Origin: Fictibacillus halophilus
GTDB lineage: Bacteria; Bacillota; Bacilli; Bacillales; Fictibacillaceae
Assembly (NCBI RefSeq): GCF_016401385.1
Contig: NZ_JAEACF010000002.1
Location: 186,001-250,000 of the forward strand
Reading direction: 5' to 3'
DNA: 64,000 nucleotides
The notes beneath the pieces are model-generated. The model ran no database searches and was not told the origin of the DNA. It saw only the letters and a program-made list of their open reading frames with translations. Below are positions 16,341 to 25,099 of the stretch, piece after piece (position 1 is the first letter of the stretch; each line of letters opens with the position of its first letter). Position numbers and translations under genes: made by a program.

Positions 16341-17861
16341 TCATCCTTTTTTTCCAAGAACAGTCCTACGGTATTCTGTAGGTGAAAGCGTAACCATTTT
16401 CTTGAACACCTTGCTAAAATAATTGGGTTCGTGATAGCCAACCTCATACGTAATTTCTTTTAAGCTTTTTTCTGGATCTGCCATCAGTTTCTTCGCCTTT
16501 TCAATTCGACATTCTGTCAGAAAATCAATATAGTTGATCCCTAGCTTTTCTTTGAACATCTTACTGATATAGATCGGGCTCAAACCTACTTTTCTTCCTA
16601 ACGTCTCAAGGGAGATGTCTTCATGCGAGTGTTGTACGATATATTGTTTGATCTGATGAATCGTATCGGCTTCAAGCTGTTCATAATGTTCTTCGTATGA
16701 AGTCTGCATCTGTTTTAATAGATGTTCTGATTCAGAACGAAGCTGACGGTAATCTTGAGATTGATAGGAAAAGAAAGGCGTTTCAGTCTCCACTCCCATT
16801 TCGCTCATCACTCTTGCCGCGACCCAGAGCAATTCGAGAACACGTTGCTGCGTCTGGAGTAAATCTGCCCCTTCATTCTCACATCGTTGAATCAAATCCA
16901 TTACACTCTTTTGAACTTCATCCCACTTTCCTAACCTGATTTCATCTAAAAACTGTTTTTCACGCTGTTTGGATTGAGGTTTGTTCTCTGTACTCCCAAG
17001 CACTGGAACATCATGATAAAACCGATATTTCACAGGCAAGGAGGGATCCATCGTGGCAATAAGAGATTCTTGATAGGACTGCCGAACTTGATCTAAAGAA
17101 TGACACACATTCCCGATTCCTATAAACCATCCATCGTCAGAACTGACTTTTTTCAAAGAGAGAATATCTTTTGCAAGGGAAATTGCTTGGGAACGGAACG
17201 AACATCCTGGTTTACGAAAAACGATTATAGGGAGCTGACGGCCATACCTTGCACCAACCCATCCACTCGCTGACTTTCTGACTTTATCTTTGATCAATGA
17301 ATAAAGTTTTTCTCCGCTTTGTGGAAGTAGAATACTCATCACAAATGATTCATGAGTTGAAGAAATGTCGAGCATATCAACAAGCATATCCAAATGGACA
17401 TCATGTACATGATCGAACAACAGCTGAGTAACGACGTCTGTTTCAACAAGCGGTAGCGTTCTTTCTAAAACTTTAAGAGATCTACGCTCTTCTGTTATTT
17501 CCTTCAGAACTTTCCCGACCGTCTCTTCAATCTCACTCACTCTGCTTGGCTTCAATAAATAATCCTTCACCCCTAGTTTGATCGCCTGACGAGCATAATC
17601 AAACATATCAAAAGCCGTAATCATCACAAACTTAATGAGAGGATTTCTGGATGTAATCTCCTGAATCGCTTGTAGTCCGTTCATTCCAGGCATCTGAATG
17701 TCCATCATCACTAAGTCAGGCTTTAATTCGGCAGCTACTTGCACAGCGATCTTTCCATTCTTTGCTTGATGAATCTGAATATCCGGAAATGCCTTCTGCA
17801 GAATAACTTGCAGCCCTTCTCGTTCAATCTGCTCGTCATCAACGATCAAGAGTTTGAGCAT
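16341..17861 (-). CDS. YesN-type response regulator (receiver plus AraC HTH)
   Basis: The product is 506 residues. The ATG at 17861 follows AGGGGGA; an in-frame TTG at 17870 is too close to that site. The receiver domain has the acidic pocket VDDEQ, phospho-acceptor Asp in DLVMMDIQMPGMNG (about residue 55) and Lys in DYLLKPSR. A ~250-residue linker follows. The C-terminal ~100 residues are an AraC/XylS double HTH (LGRKVGLSPIYISKMFKEKL and EITYEVGYHEPNYFSKVFKK). It overlaps the kinase gene by 23 bp. Known homologues (YesN in the XylFII-LytS-YesN system of clostridia) activate xylose transporter genes; here the likely target is the chvE-mmsA-mmsB operon 3-7 kb upstream (inference). Confidence 0.9.
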   Translation of the reverse strand: MLKLLIVDDEQIEREGLQVILQKAFPDIQIHQAKNGKIAVQVAAELKPDLVMMDIQMPGMNGLQAIQEITSRNPLIKFVMITAFDMFDYARQAIKLGVKDYLLKPSRVSEIEETVGKVLKEITEERRSLKVLERTLPLVETDVVTQLLFDHVHDVHLDMLVDMLDISSTHESFVMSILLPQSGEKLYSLIKDKVRKSASGWVGARYGRQLPIIVFRKPGCSFRSQAISLAKDILSLKKVSSDDGWFIGIGNVCHSLDQVRQSYQESLIATMDPSLPVKYRFYHDVPVLGSTENKPQSKQREKQFLDEIRLGKWDEVQKSVMDLIQRCENEGADLLQTQQRVLELLWVAARVMSEMGVETETPFFSYQSQDYRQLRSESEHLLKQMQTSYEEHYEQLEADTIHQIKQYIVQHSHEDISLETLGRKVGLSPIYISKMFKEKLGINYIDFLTECRIEKAKKLMADPEKSLKEITYEVGYHEPNYFSKVFKKMVTLSPTEYRRTVLGKKG

Positions 17862-19302
17862 GCTGTTCAATCCCCCTCGTCTTAGGAATTCTTATTAACA
17901 CCTTCGTTCCTTCACCCAGTTCACTCTGAATATCCATCAAGTTTTCCATACCATAAAAAAGTCGGAGTCGCTTCAGAACATTCGTAAATCCTATGCCTGT
18001 AGAAGTACTGTTTGTCTCAACCAGTTCTCCATCTAAAATCTGTCTTCTAATATTCTCAGAAATGCCAGGGCCATCGTCCTCCACTTCAATCATTACCATG
18101 TCATCGTCATCCTTAATTCGCAGCCAGATCTGCCCGCCATCTTCTCTTGGCTCAACCGCATAGATCACCGCGTTTTCAATAATCGGTTGCAGAGTCAGAC
18201 CAGGTATTTGAACATCTAAACAGGACTGATCAATCTCAAGGTGTAAGGTTAGCCGATCAGTAAACCTTGCTTTTTGAATGTTCATGTATTGCTGAATCAC
18301 CATCACTTCATCTTGAAGCGTAACGGATTTGTCTAACCACTTTAAGTTGTATCTTAAAAGACCAGCCACACTTACAAGTAAATCACTCGTTTCTTCTGAC
18401 CCTTCCAAATAAGCCTTTTTCGAGAGCGTATTCAGCGTGTTAAATAAGAAATGTGGATTGATCTGACTTTGCAAATTCTTAAGTTGACTCTCTTGCAACA
18501 GAAGCTTGCTTTGCTGCAATTCGTGTTCAAGCTGCGCCTTCTGCTGGATTTCCTGAAACAGATTATTGATGTTAATGCGCATGCGGTTAAAGGTTTGAGC
18601 GAGAAATGAGATTTCATCATTGGATTCAACTTTAATCTCTTTATCAAACTTTCCTGCAGACAGCTCGTTCGCCGCAAGTGTCAACTGTTGCACAGGTCTT
18701 GTAATACTTAAACTAAACCAATAAGTAATCACTAGTAACATAAGTGTAATCAGAAGCATCAGCCAGATTCCTAGTTTCTTGAATTCAGTAGATTGATCAA
18801 TAATCCCTCTATAAAAAACGTCGTAAGTCTTCAGCTCTGTATCAATCAACGTAAGTGTCATTTCTGAAATGTATTTTGAAAGACGCGTCGCTTCTGTGAA
18901 CTCTTTGTTTGAGGTCTCAGTGTCAGATTCCGCATAAAACATGAGTGAACGGTCTGTAGTTTCAATCAAACTGTCAATAAGATTCATATAATTCATGAGT
19001 GCAAATTCGTTTTCTGAGTTTCTTAGTTTCGCAATTTCCTCTTTTGCCACGTTAAGTTTATCTTTGCTTTTATCAAGGTTATCCAAATGGTTCTCGGTTG
19101 GTTCAAGCAAGTAGTTATTAAGATCTGTCACCACTTGTTGACTCGTGCTCGTCACTTCATTCATGCTTAAATATCGTTGTAAGATGTCATTGTATTGATT
19201 TTGGGTTTTTTGATTATAGTATGTAAGCGTTATCCAAATAATGGCCATGATGATCAGAACGACTGAAGCGAGCATCCATATTTTTTTCTGTATTCTGTTC
19301 AT
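17839..19302 (-). CDS. LytS/YesM-type sensor histidine kinase
   Basis: The product is 487 residues: an N-terminal membrane helix (IWMLASVVLIIMAIIWITL), a helical extracytoplasmic domain of ~150 residues, a second helix (LGIWLMLLITLMLLVITYWF), a HAMP segment (ITRPVQQLTLAANELSAGKF), a coiled coil, then the phospho-acceptor His in SQINPHFLFNTLN (about residue 280). The ATPase domain shows QPIIENAVIYAVEP (N-box) and VEDDGPGIS (G1). Start ATG overlaps the stop of the binding-protein gene as ATGA, so the sensor pair is translationally coupled. The modest extracellular domain fits ligand detection through the partner binding protein. Confidence 0.92.
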   Translation of the reverse strand: MNRIQKKIWMLASVVLIIMAIIWITLTYYNQKTQNQYNDILQRYLSMNEVTSTSQQVVTDLNNYLLEPTENHLDNLDKSKDKLNVAKEEIAKLRNSENEFALMNYMNLIDSLIETTDRSLMFYAESDTETSNKEFTEATRLSKYISEMTLTLIDTELKTYDVFYRGIIDQSTEFKKLGIWLMLLITLMLLVITYWFSLSITRPVQQLTLAANELSAGKFDKEIKVESNDEISFLAQTFNRMRININNLFQEIQQKAQLEHELQQSKLLLQESQLKNLQSQINPHFLFNTLNTLSKKAYLEGSEETSDLLVSVAGLLRYNLKWLDKSVTLQDEVMVIQQYMNIQKARFTDRLTLHLEIDQSCLDVQIPGLTLQPIIENAVIYAVEPREDGGQIWLRIKDDDDMVMIEVEDDGPGISENIRRQILDGELVETNSTSTGIGFTNVLKRLRLFYGMENLMDIQSELGEGTKVLIRIPKTRGIEQHAQTLDR

Positions 19303-20276
19303 CTCTCGTCCATCGCCTTTATCATTCGAATTTCACTTAAATAACCATCCGCATTAAGAGGAACGGTTTCGTTATTAAGCCATTGCATCATAACATCTAC
19401 ACTTTTTCTTCCCATCATCGCAGGTGATTGCTCAATCACACCATCCAACTTTTTTTGGTTAAGCAATGTCATCGATTCTGAGCCATCATCAAAAGAATAA
19501 ATAAAATAGGGCTCTACCTGCCCGCGTCTACCAATCTCCTGAATCATAGCTCCTGCAATATTAGCGTTCACTGCAATAAACCCATTCGCCTCGGGATACT
19601 GATTTAAAAGGTCTCTTGTTTTAGCGATAACTTCCTCTCTCGCTTCAGGTGTTTCTGCATAAATCGTTTTTACGTTCGGAAAGCTTTGAAACACCTCTTT
19701 AATGCCTGAAAGCCGTTGTTCTTGATAATACTCTTTTTGACTATCACCTAATAAAATAACTTGCCCTTCTTGTCCCATGTCTGACAGCATGAGTTTGGCA
19801 ATCATTATTCCAGCTAAGTGCTGATTCGAACCAACATATGTTTTTCGGAGGCTCTCTGCTTTAGGCACGTCATTTCCAACCGTAATAATAGGAATGCCAT
19901 AAAAAGCCGCTTTCACTTTCGTCAATTCTTTAAAACGATCAGTATCGAGACCTTGTACAATAATGCCGTCCACTTTTGATTGAATAGCAATCTCGAGCTT
20001 CTTCAAAAAATCATCCTGGTTCTTGCCGTAACTTCCCCATACCTCAAGACTTGCACCGCTTTTTTGAGCTTGTTGTTCCGCACCTTTTCCAACCTTATCC
20101 CAAAAAGGTGTATCTAATTCTTGCGTGATAAGAACAATACGAAAACGATTTTCTTTCTGAGAAGCTTCAGCAGGCAGTTTCCAATCAGATCGAAACGCTT
20201 TTTGAGCTGTAATAAACGTTAAATAACTTAGGAAGATACATATAAAAATCAGAATGATTAATCCAGCTTTGCGCAA
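19299..20276 (-). CDS. Membrane-anchored sugar-binding sensor protein (XylFII-like)
   Basis: The product is 325 residues starting at TTG (20276), eight bases after AAGGGGA. One N-terminal hydrophobic segment (AGLIILIFICIFLSYLTFI) has no lipobox Cys, so it is probably an uncleaved anchor. The rest is a periplasmic-binding-protein fold: RIVLITQELDTPFWDKVGKG, KVDGIIVQGLDTDRFKEL, YGIPIITVGNDVPK and VILLGDSQKEYYQE. It is the first gene of a kinase-regulator operon, as in the clostridial XylFII-LytS-YesN sensor, where the binding protein passes sugar occupancy to the kinase. The sugar is not deducible; xylose is the best guess from the neighbouring XylF. Confidence 0.85.
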   Translation of the reverse strand: MRKAGLIILIFICIFLSYLTFITAQKAFRSDWKLPAEASQKENRFRIVLITQELDTPFWDKVGKGAEQQAQKSGASLEVWGSYGKNQDDFLKKLEIAIQSKVDGIIVQGLDTDRFKELTKVKAAFYGIPIITVGNDVPKAESLRKTYVGSNQHLAGIMIAKLMLSDMGQEGQVILLGDSQKEYYQEQRLSGIKEVFQSFPNVKTIYAETPEAREEVIAKTRDLLNQYPEANGFIAVNANIAGAMIQEIGRRGQVEPYFIYSFDDGSESMTLLNQKKLDGVIEQSPAMMGRKSVDVMMQWLNNETVPLNADGYLSEIRMIKAMDER

Positions 20277-20390
20277 GTGAAGTATCCCCTTTTTTCCGAA
20301 AATTTACTAATCTTATTTTATCATAAGAAACTTGATCCAGACGCTCAGCTCTTTACCAATTATAGGTATACGTTGGGTGTTTAAGAGTTA

Positions 20391-20430
20391 AAAAAGTGAA
20401 GGCATCTTTAGCTTGATGTCTCCACTTTTA
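20391..20430 (-). terminator. Terminator of the sugar ABC operon
   Basis: Minus-strand hairpin with AAGTG / CACTT at the base and GAGACATC opposite GATGCCTTC inside, followed by TTTTTTAAC. It isolates the transporter operon from the sensor operon. Confidence 0.75.
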
Positions 20431-20492
20431 TTGTTTTTTCTTTAGAAGATTGTGAATTGGCTTTTGACTTCCGTTAACATCAAGGAGTTTGG

Positions 20493-21668
20493 CTATCCTC
20501 TCTTTTTACGTGTCATCACATCAAAGAGTACAGCTGCGACTAACACGCCACCTCTAATCATGTACTGCATGGAAACCCCAACGCCAAGAAGGTTCATCCC
20601 GCTTGATAAAGAAGCCATAACAATGGCACCGATGATGGCGCCCGTTACTTTTCCAACTCCCCCAGCTGAGGACACACCGCCCACATAGGCTGCAGCGATG
20701 GCATCAAGCTCAAAAAGTGTTCCCGCTGTTGTCGTAGCCGATTGAAGACGTGAAGTAAAAAGAATTCCTGATAGAGCAGCAAGCATTCCCATAGAACCAA
20801 ACACCATGTACGTAATCTTATTTACATTGATTCCACTTAAGTGTGCAGCTTCTGGGTTACTTCCGACCGCGTAAATGTGACGGCCAAGCACCGTTTTCGT
20901 CGTTAAGAAATGATACGCTACAACGACAAGAAGCATGATCACAACCGTCCAAGAAAAGCCGTTATAACCTGCTAGAATCCAAGTTACATAGGCAATGATC
21001 GCTGAAACAAAAACAAGTTTTATTGTGAAGATCCCTTTTGATACAACATCGAACTGATACTTAATCTTGTTGCGGCGCGTAGAGATCTCGCTATAAATGT
21101 AAAATAAGATGGATAGTAAACCTAGGATTAGAGATAAAAGATGCAAACCATTTACGATCATAAGAGAAGGAATAAATCCGTTGCCGATCGCGTTGAACGC
21201 ATCGTCTTTGATAATAATTGTTCCTGTTTTCTCCGTTACTTGCAATAGCGCACCACGGAAGATCAACATCCCTGCAAGCGTAGCTACGAACGAAGGGATG
21301 GCGTATTTGGCGATTAACAAACCGTTAAATAAGCCAATAACGATTCCAAGCACAAGGATCACCGGAATCGTCACATAAACAGGCAAGCCCATCTTTGTTA
21401 AAAGTATGGCCGCGATTGCACCAAGAAATCCTGCGGCAAACCCGACAGATAGATCAATATGACGAATAACGATGACGAGTGTCATTCCGACTGCCAGTAC
21501 AGCGATATAACCCGTAGAATCTAATAGATTACTAATATTTCGAGATGACATGAACAGCCCATCCGTCATGATGGAGAAGGTAAGCATAATCACAAACAGA
21601 GCGATATACATCCCATAATCACGGATATTCTCTTTCACTAACGTTCTTGCTTCATTGATAAATTCCAT
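20493..21668 (-). CDS. mmsB: Multiple-monosaccharide ABC transporter permease (MmsB/GguB)
   Basis: The product is 391 residues with about ten membrane segments and an extra charged cytoplasmic loop in the middle (YSEISTRRNKIKYQFDVVSK), the feature that makes GguB/XylH-type permeases longer than RbsC. Motifs: VGMTLVIVIRHIDLSVGF near residue 80, IPSFVATLAGMLIFRGAL, and the coupling region AVGSNPEAAHLSGINVNKI near residue 268 that contacts the ATPase. ATG follows TAGGGGGTTAACACA, 12 bp after the ATPase stop. Imports pentoses/hexoses with MmsA and ChvE. Confidence 0.93.
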   Translation of the reverse strand: MEFINEARTLVKENIRDYGMYIALFVIMLTFSIMTDGLFMSSRNISNLLDSTGYIAVLAVGMTLVIVIRHIDLSVGFAAGFLGAIAAILLTKMGLPVYVTIPVILVLGIVIGLFNGLLIAKYAIPSFVATLAGMLIFRGALLQVTEKTGTIIIKDDAFNAIGNGFIPSLMIVNGLHLLSLILGLLSILFYIYSEISTRRNKIKYQFDVVSKGIFTIKLVFVSAIIAYVTWILAGYNGFSWTVVIMLLVVVAYHFLTTKTVLGRHIYAVGSNPEAAHLSGINVNKITYMVFGSMGMLAALSGILFTSRLQSATTTAGTLFELDAIAAAYVGGVSSAGGVGKVTGAIIGAIVMASLSSGMNLLGVGVSMQYMIRGGVLVAAVLFDVMTRKKRG

Positions 21669-21680
21669 TGTGTTAACCCC

Positions 21681-23201
21681 CTATTGCGTTGCAAGCTGCA
21701 TGATGTTTTCTTGATTGGCTTCTTCAATCGGCAGCTCACCCTTCATTCTTCCTTCGGCCATAACATAGATACGATCACTCATTCCAAGTACTTCACCAAG
21801 TTCAGAGGAAATCATGATGATACTCATGCCTTCGCTGATTAATTGGTTCATAATCGTATAGATCTCAAACTTAGCACCTACATCGATACCTCGTGTTGGT
21901 TCATCCAGAATTAATAGCTTCGGACCAACGAACAGCCACTTTCCGAGCGATACCTTCTGCTGGTTTCCTCCACTCAAGTTACCGACCGTTTGCTCTAGTG
22001 AGGAAGCTTTAATATACATCGAGCGTTTATATTCCGTTGCTCTTTTTACCTCTTCATTCTCGTTGATGACTCCCTTATCAGCGACAGCGTTAAGATTGGC
22101 AGCCGTTATGTTGTTCTTAATATCTTGAATGAGGAACAGTCCGTCACCTTTTCGGTCTTCTGTTACGTAAGCGATGCCTGACTTAATCGCATCACTCGTA
22201 TGTTTGAACGTCTTTTCCACTCCTAAGACTTTAAGCTGACCTTCTAATTTGTAATTTTTCGGATTACCAAACACACTCAGTGCAAGCTCGGTCCGTCCAG
22301 ATCCCATTAGTCCAGCGATCCCGACGATCTCTCCTTTTTTTACATGAAAATCGATATCCTTCAAAACATGTCTAGCAAGCTCAGTACTATACGCATACCA
22401 ATCATTAAGCTCAAGTATCGTTTCACCGATTTTCTTATCGGGTCTCTTTGGATAAATATCATCAATATCGCGGCCGACCATATTCTTGATGATCATGTTC
22501 TCTGAAATTTCTCCGTTGTAACCATCGAGCGTACAGATTGTTTTGCCATCACGCAGCACCGTCGCTTGGTCGGCAATAGAGATGACTTCTTTTAGCTTGT
22601 GTGAAATCATGATACTTGTGATGCCCTGTTTCTTTAACTCACCTAGAAGTTTTAACAAATTCTCACTGTCATCCTCATTTAGCGCGGCAGTCGGTTCATC
22701 TAAAATAAGCAACTTAACGTCCTTACTTAACGCTTTAGCGATTTCCACCAACTGCTGCTTTCCTACACTCAAGTCCTTTACGAGTGTTTCTGGATTCACG
22801 TCAAGCCCCACCCGCTTCAGCATTTTCTTTGCTTCGGCAATCGTCTGATTCCAGTCCACCAAGTTTCCACGTTTGACCTCGTTACCAACAAAAATGTTTT
22901 CATAAACCGTGAGATCCGGAAATAAAGCTAGCTCCTGATAGATGATAACGATACCGGTTTGAACACTGTCACTAATCTTATTGAACTGCTGAACACTTCC
23001 TTCAAACACGATGTCTCCTTCATACGTTCCATAAGGATAAACACCACTGAGTACTTTCATAAGCGTCGATTTTCCTGCTCCGTTTTCTCCGATCAAGCAG
23101 TGTATCTCGCCTTTTCTTACTTTAAAATTTACATTGCTGAGCGCTTTCACTCCGGTAAACGATTTGGAGATCTCGTTCATCTCCAAAATATATCCGCTCA
23201 T
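21681..23201 (-). CDS. mmsA: Multiple-monosaccharide ABC transporter ATP-binding protein (MmsA/GguA)
   Basis: A duplicated sugar-import ATPase of about 506 residues. Two adjacent ATGs (23204 and 23201) follow GGAGGGATC; I chose the second for spacing. The first half has Walker A CLIGENGAGKSTLMK, signature LSVGKQQLVEIAKAL and Walker B LLILDEPTAALNEDD. The second half has a degenerate Walker A (GIAGLMGSGRTELA) with intact LSGGNQQKVSLGKWL and LLILDEPTRGIDVGAK, the normal pattern for RbsA/XylG-type proteins. Follows the binding protein gene after a strong hairpin. Confidence 0.93.
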   Translation of the reverse strand: MSGYILEMNEISKSFTGVKALSNVNFKVRKGEIHCLIGENGAGKSTLMKVLSGVYPYGTYEGDIVFEGSVQQFNKISDSVQTGIVIIYQELALFPDLTVYENIFVGNEVKRGNLVDWNQTIAEAKKMLKRVGLDVNPETLVKDLSVGKQQLVEIAKALSKDVKLLILDEPTAALNEDDSENLLKLLGELKKQGITSIMISHKLKEVISIADQATVLRDGKTICTLDGYNGEISENMIIKNMVGRDIDDIYPKRPDKKIGETILELNDWYAYSTELARHVLKDIDFHVKKGEIVGIAGLMGSGRTELALSVFGNPKNYKLEGQLKVLGVEKTFKHTSDAIKSGIAYVTEDRKGDGLFLIQDIKNNITAANLNAVADKGVINENEEVKRATEYKRSMYIKASSLEQTVGNLSGGNQQKVSLGKWLFVGPKLLILDEPTRGIDVGAKFEIYTIMNQLISEGMSIIMISSELGEVLGMSDRIYVMAEGRMKGELPIEEANQENIMQLATQ

Positions 23202-23240
23202 CATGATCCCTCCATTAGCCACCCACTGACTTCATTGTGA

Positions 23241-23275
23241 AAAATAGTGATAGACGTAGAATCTATCACTATTTT
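23241..23275 (-). terminator. Intra-operon hairpin between chvE and mmsA
   Basis: Perfect 14-bp arms AAAATAGTGATAGA and TCTATCACTATTTT with a seven-base loop lie between the binding protein stop and the ATPase start. The T-run after it is short. Such hairpins usually attenuate or protect the 3' end, giving more binding protein than transporter. Confidence 0.75.
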
Positions 23276-23290
23276 CGTCCTGCTATTTTC

Positions 23291-24394
23291 TTATTCAAGC
23301 CCTGTAAAATCGTCGGCTTTATAATAATCAGAATCGATAAGTTCTTTCTTCACGTTGTCTTTGTTCACAACGATTACATTCGTTTGTTTTGCTTTTACTT
23401 CAACGTTTCCATTGTCATAAGAACCCGTTGTTTCTGGCTTCTTCTCATCAAGGATCTCAACTGCCATTCCCATTGCATCCTTAACAAGTGTACGAACATC
23501 CTTAAAGACAGTCATCGATTGCTTGCCATCAATGACATATTGAATAGAAGCTTTTTCTGCATCCTGACCTGTTACGAGGTAGCTAGAAACCGCGCTGTCT
23601 GATCCAAAAACGTCTGCGATCGAACGAGCTGTTCCATCGTTTGGAGCGAGAATCGCAACATCACCTTTTAAGTCTGCTTTAGCAGCCGTCAAATGTGTTT
23701 GCGCTTTGTTCTTCGCTTCGTTTGCATCCCAGTTCGTTGTTACTTGGCCGATGATCTTGCTCAGCTCATCGCGAGAAAGTTCTGCTTTATCTTTTAAAGC
23801 TTCAGCTTCACTAGAGTTAGCGATCTTAAATGTACCATCAGCAATCTTAGGTTGAAGCACTTTCCAAGCTCCTTCAAAGAATAAGAAAGCATTATTATCA
23901 GAAGCCGCTCCAGCATATAGGTAAAGCGGTGTGTTAGATCCTTTTGCGTTGTCGATCAAGTATTGACCTTGTGCAGCACCTACTGCTAAGCTGTCAAACG
24001 TTACATAATAATCAACCGCGTCAGTATTTGTGATCAAACGGTCATACGCGATAACCGTAATGTCATCCTTTTTCGCTGCTTCAACTGCCGCAGCTGCTGC
24101 ATCTCCATCTTGCGGACAGATAATAAGTACGTCGATTCCTTTGTTGATTAATGTTTCAACGTTTTCTTTTTCCTTTGCAGAAGATCCTTGGCTGAACAGA
24201 ATCTCTGTCGTGTAATCCGTTCCTTTTAAAGCGTCCTTAAATCTTTGCTCGTCCTGCACCCATCTTGGCTCATCTTTTGTAGGTAAGACGATCCCCACGC
24301 TTACCTCGCTATTGCTGTCACTGCAACCAGCTGCAACAAGCATAAGCATGACAACAGCAAGCATCAGTGATAGTAATTTACTTTTCTTCATCAT
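23291..24394 (-). CDS. chvE: Multiple-monosaccharide-binding lipoprotein (ChvE-like)
   Basis: The product is 367 residues with a lipoprotein signal ending VAAGCSDS (Cys about residue 24). The mature domain starts VSVGIVLPTKDEPRWVQDEQ and contains TVIAYDRLITNTDAVDYYVT, LYLYAGAASDNNAFLFFEGA and SSYLVTGQDAEKASIQYVID, matching the ChvE/GguA-associated family. ChvE proteins bind arabinose, xylose, galactose and related sugars. First gene of the chvE-mmsA-mmsB operon; ATG follows GGGGGAACTA. A consensus cre site lies 56-70 bp upstream, pointing to CcpA control. Confidence 0.93.
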   Translation of the reverse strand: MMKKSKLLSLMLAVVMLMLVAAGCSDSNSEVSVGIVLPTKDEPRWVQDEQRFKDALKGTDYTTEILFSQGSSAKEKENVETLINKGIDVLIICPQDGDAAAAAVEAAKKDDITVIAYDRLITNTDAVDYYVTFDSLAVGAAQGQYLIDNAKGSNTPLYLYAGAASDNNAFLFFEGAWKVLQPKIADGTFKIANSSEAEALKDKAELSRDELSKIIGQVTTNWDANEAKNKAQTHLTAAKADLKGDVAILAPNDGTARSIADVFGSDSAVSSYLVTGQDAEKASIQYVIDGKQSMTVFKDVRTLVKDAMGMAVEILDEKKPETTGSYDNGNVEVKAKQTNVIVVNKDNVKKELIDSDYYKADDFTGLE

Positions 24395-24449
24395 TAGTTC
24401 CCCCTTTAAAAGTACTTACAAGCTAATTATAGCTACGAAAAAAGAGGGT

Positions 24450-24464
24450 TTGAAAGCGCTATCA
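24450..24464. promoter_or_regulatory. Consensus cre (CcpA) site upstream of chvE
   Basis: TTGAAAGCGCTATCA matches the catabolite-responsive element pattern WTGNAANCGNWNNCA at every fixed position. It lies in the promoter region of the sugar ABC operon, a standard place for carbon catabolite repression. Confidence 0.85.
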
Positions 24465-24525
24465 TTAGCACTTTATTAACATCGTCTGTACTTTTTTAAC
24501 TAAGGGGTATAATTTTTAGCAACAA

Positions 24526-24560
24526 AGAAGACAACGCCAATAAATCAGCGTTGTCTTCTT
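24526..24560 (-). terminator. Terminator of the VOC gene
   Basis: AGAAGACAACGC / GCGTTGTCTTCT perfect 12-bp arms with a ten-base loop, then TTGTTGC on the minus strand. The T-run is short but the stem is strong. Confidence 0.8.
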
Positions 24561-24569
24561 CACTATTAT

Positions 24570-24965
24570 TTATTTCGCATTCTCATCCGGCTGATGAATG
24601 CCGAAAATATTGCCTTCTGTATCGATGTAGTATCCTTGCCAAGCCATTCCTGGGAGCGCGTACTTCGGCATCGCTACTTTTCCGCCTTGCTCCAAAATCT
24701 TTGCTTCTGTTTCATCATAGCTTTCAACACCCATCGTACAAGCATATCCGTTTAATGTTTGATTCGGTTCAGGCGTAGGGCTTTGACGTTGCATGAGTGC
24801 CCCGTTGATTCCCATTTCTTTTTCGTCTCCAGTCACTGCACCGTAATAAGGCATTCCGGCGTATTCACTCCAATCTTGGAACGACCAGCCGAACACCTCA
24901 CCATAAAACTTCATCGCTCGTTCCATATCATCCACATGAATCTCAAAATGCACTAATCTGCCCAT
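24570..24965 (-). CDS. VOC (glyoxalase/bleomycin-resistance fold) family protein
   Basis: The product is 131 residues, the single-unit VOC size with two beta-alpha-beta modules. The first begins VHFEIHVDDMERAMKFYGEV; the second centres on ACTMGVESYDETEAKILEQG and ends YIDTEGNIFGIHQPDENAK. Metal-ligand-like His and Glu positions are partly present (H in VHFEIHVDD, E in TEGN). This subgroup is a frequent uncharacterised protein in Bacilli. The ATG follows TTTGGAGGTTACTC. Enzymatic role unknown. Confidence 0.85.
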   Translation of the reverse strand: MGRLVHFEIHVDDMERAMKFYGEVFGWSFQDWSEYAGMPYYGAVTGDEKEMGINGALMQRQSPTPEPNQTLNGYACTMGVESYDETEAKILEQGGKVAMPKYALPGMAWQGYYIDTEGNIFGIHQPDENAK

Positions 24966-25055
24966 GAGTAACCTCCAAATTTTTTAAAATAAAACCACTT
25001 ATGTCATTCCATGCACTTCGTCAAAATTCCTTTTAACAAAGAAAATAACGTTAAC

Positions 25056-25094
25056 AAAAAAGGCACCTTCAACGTGTTAAACGTTTCAGGTGCC
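25056..25094 (-). terminator. Terminator of sstT
   Basis: GGCACCTGAAACGT / ACGTTGAAGGTGCC imperfect arms followed by TTTTTTGTTAACG on the minus strand. Confidence 0.88.
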
Positions 25095-25099
25095 GTCTG

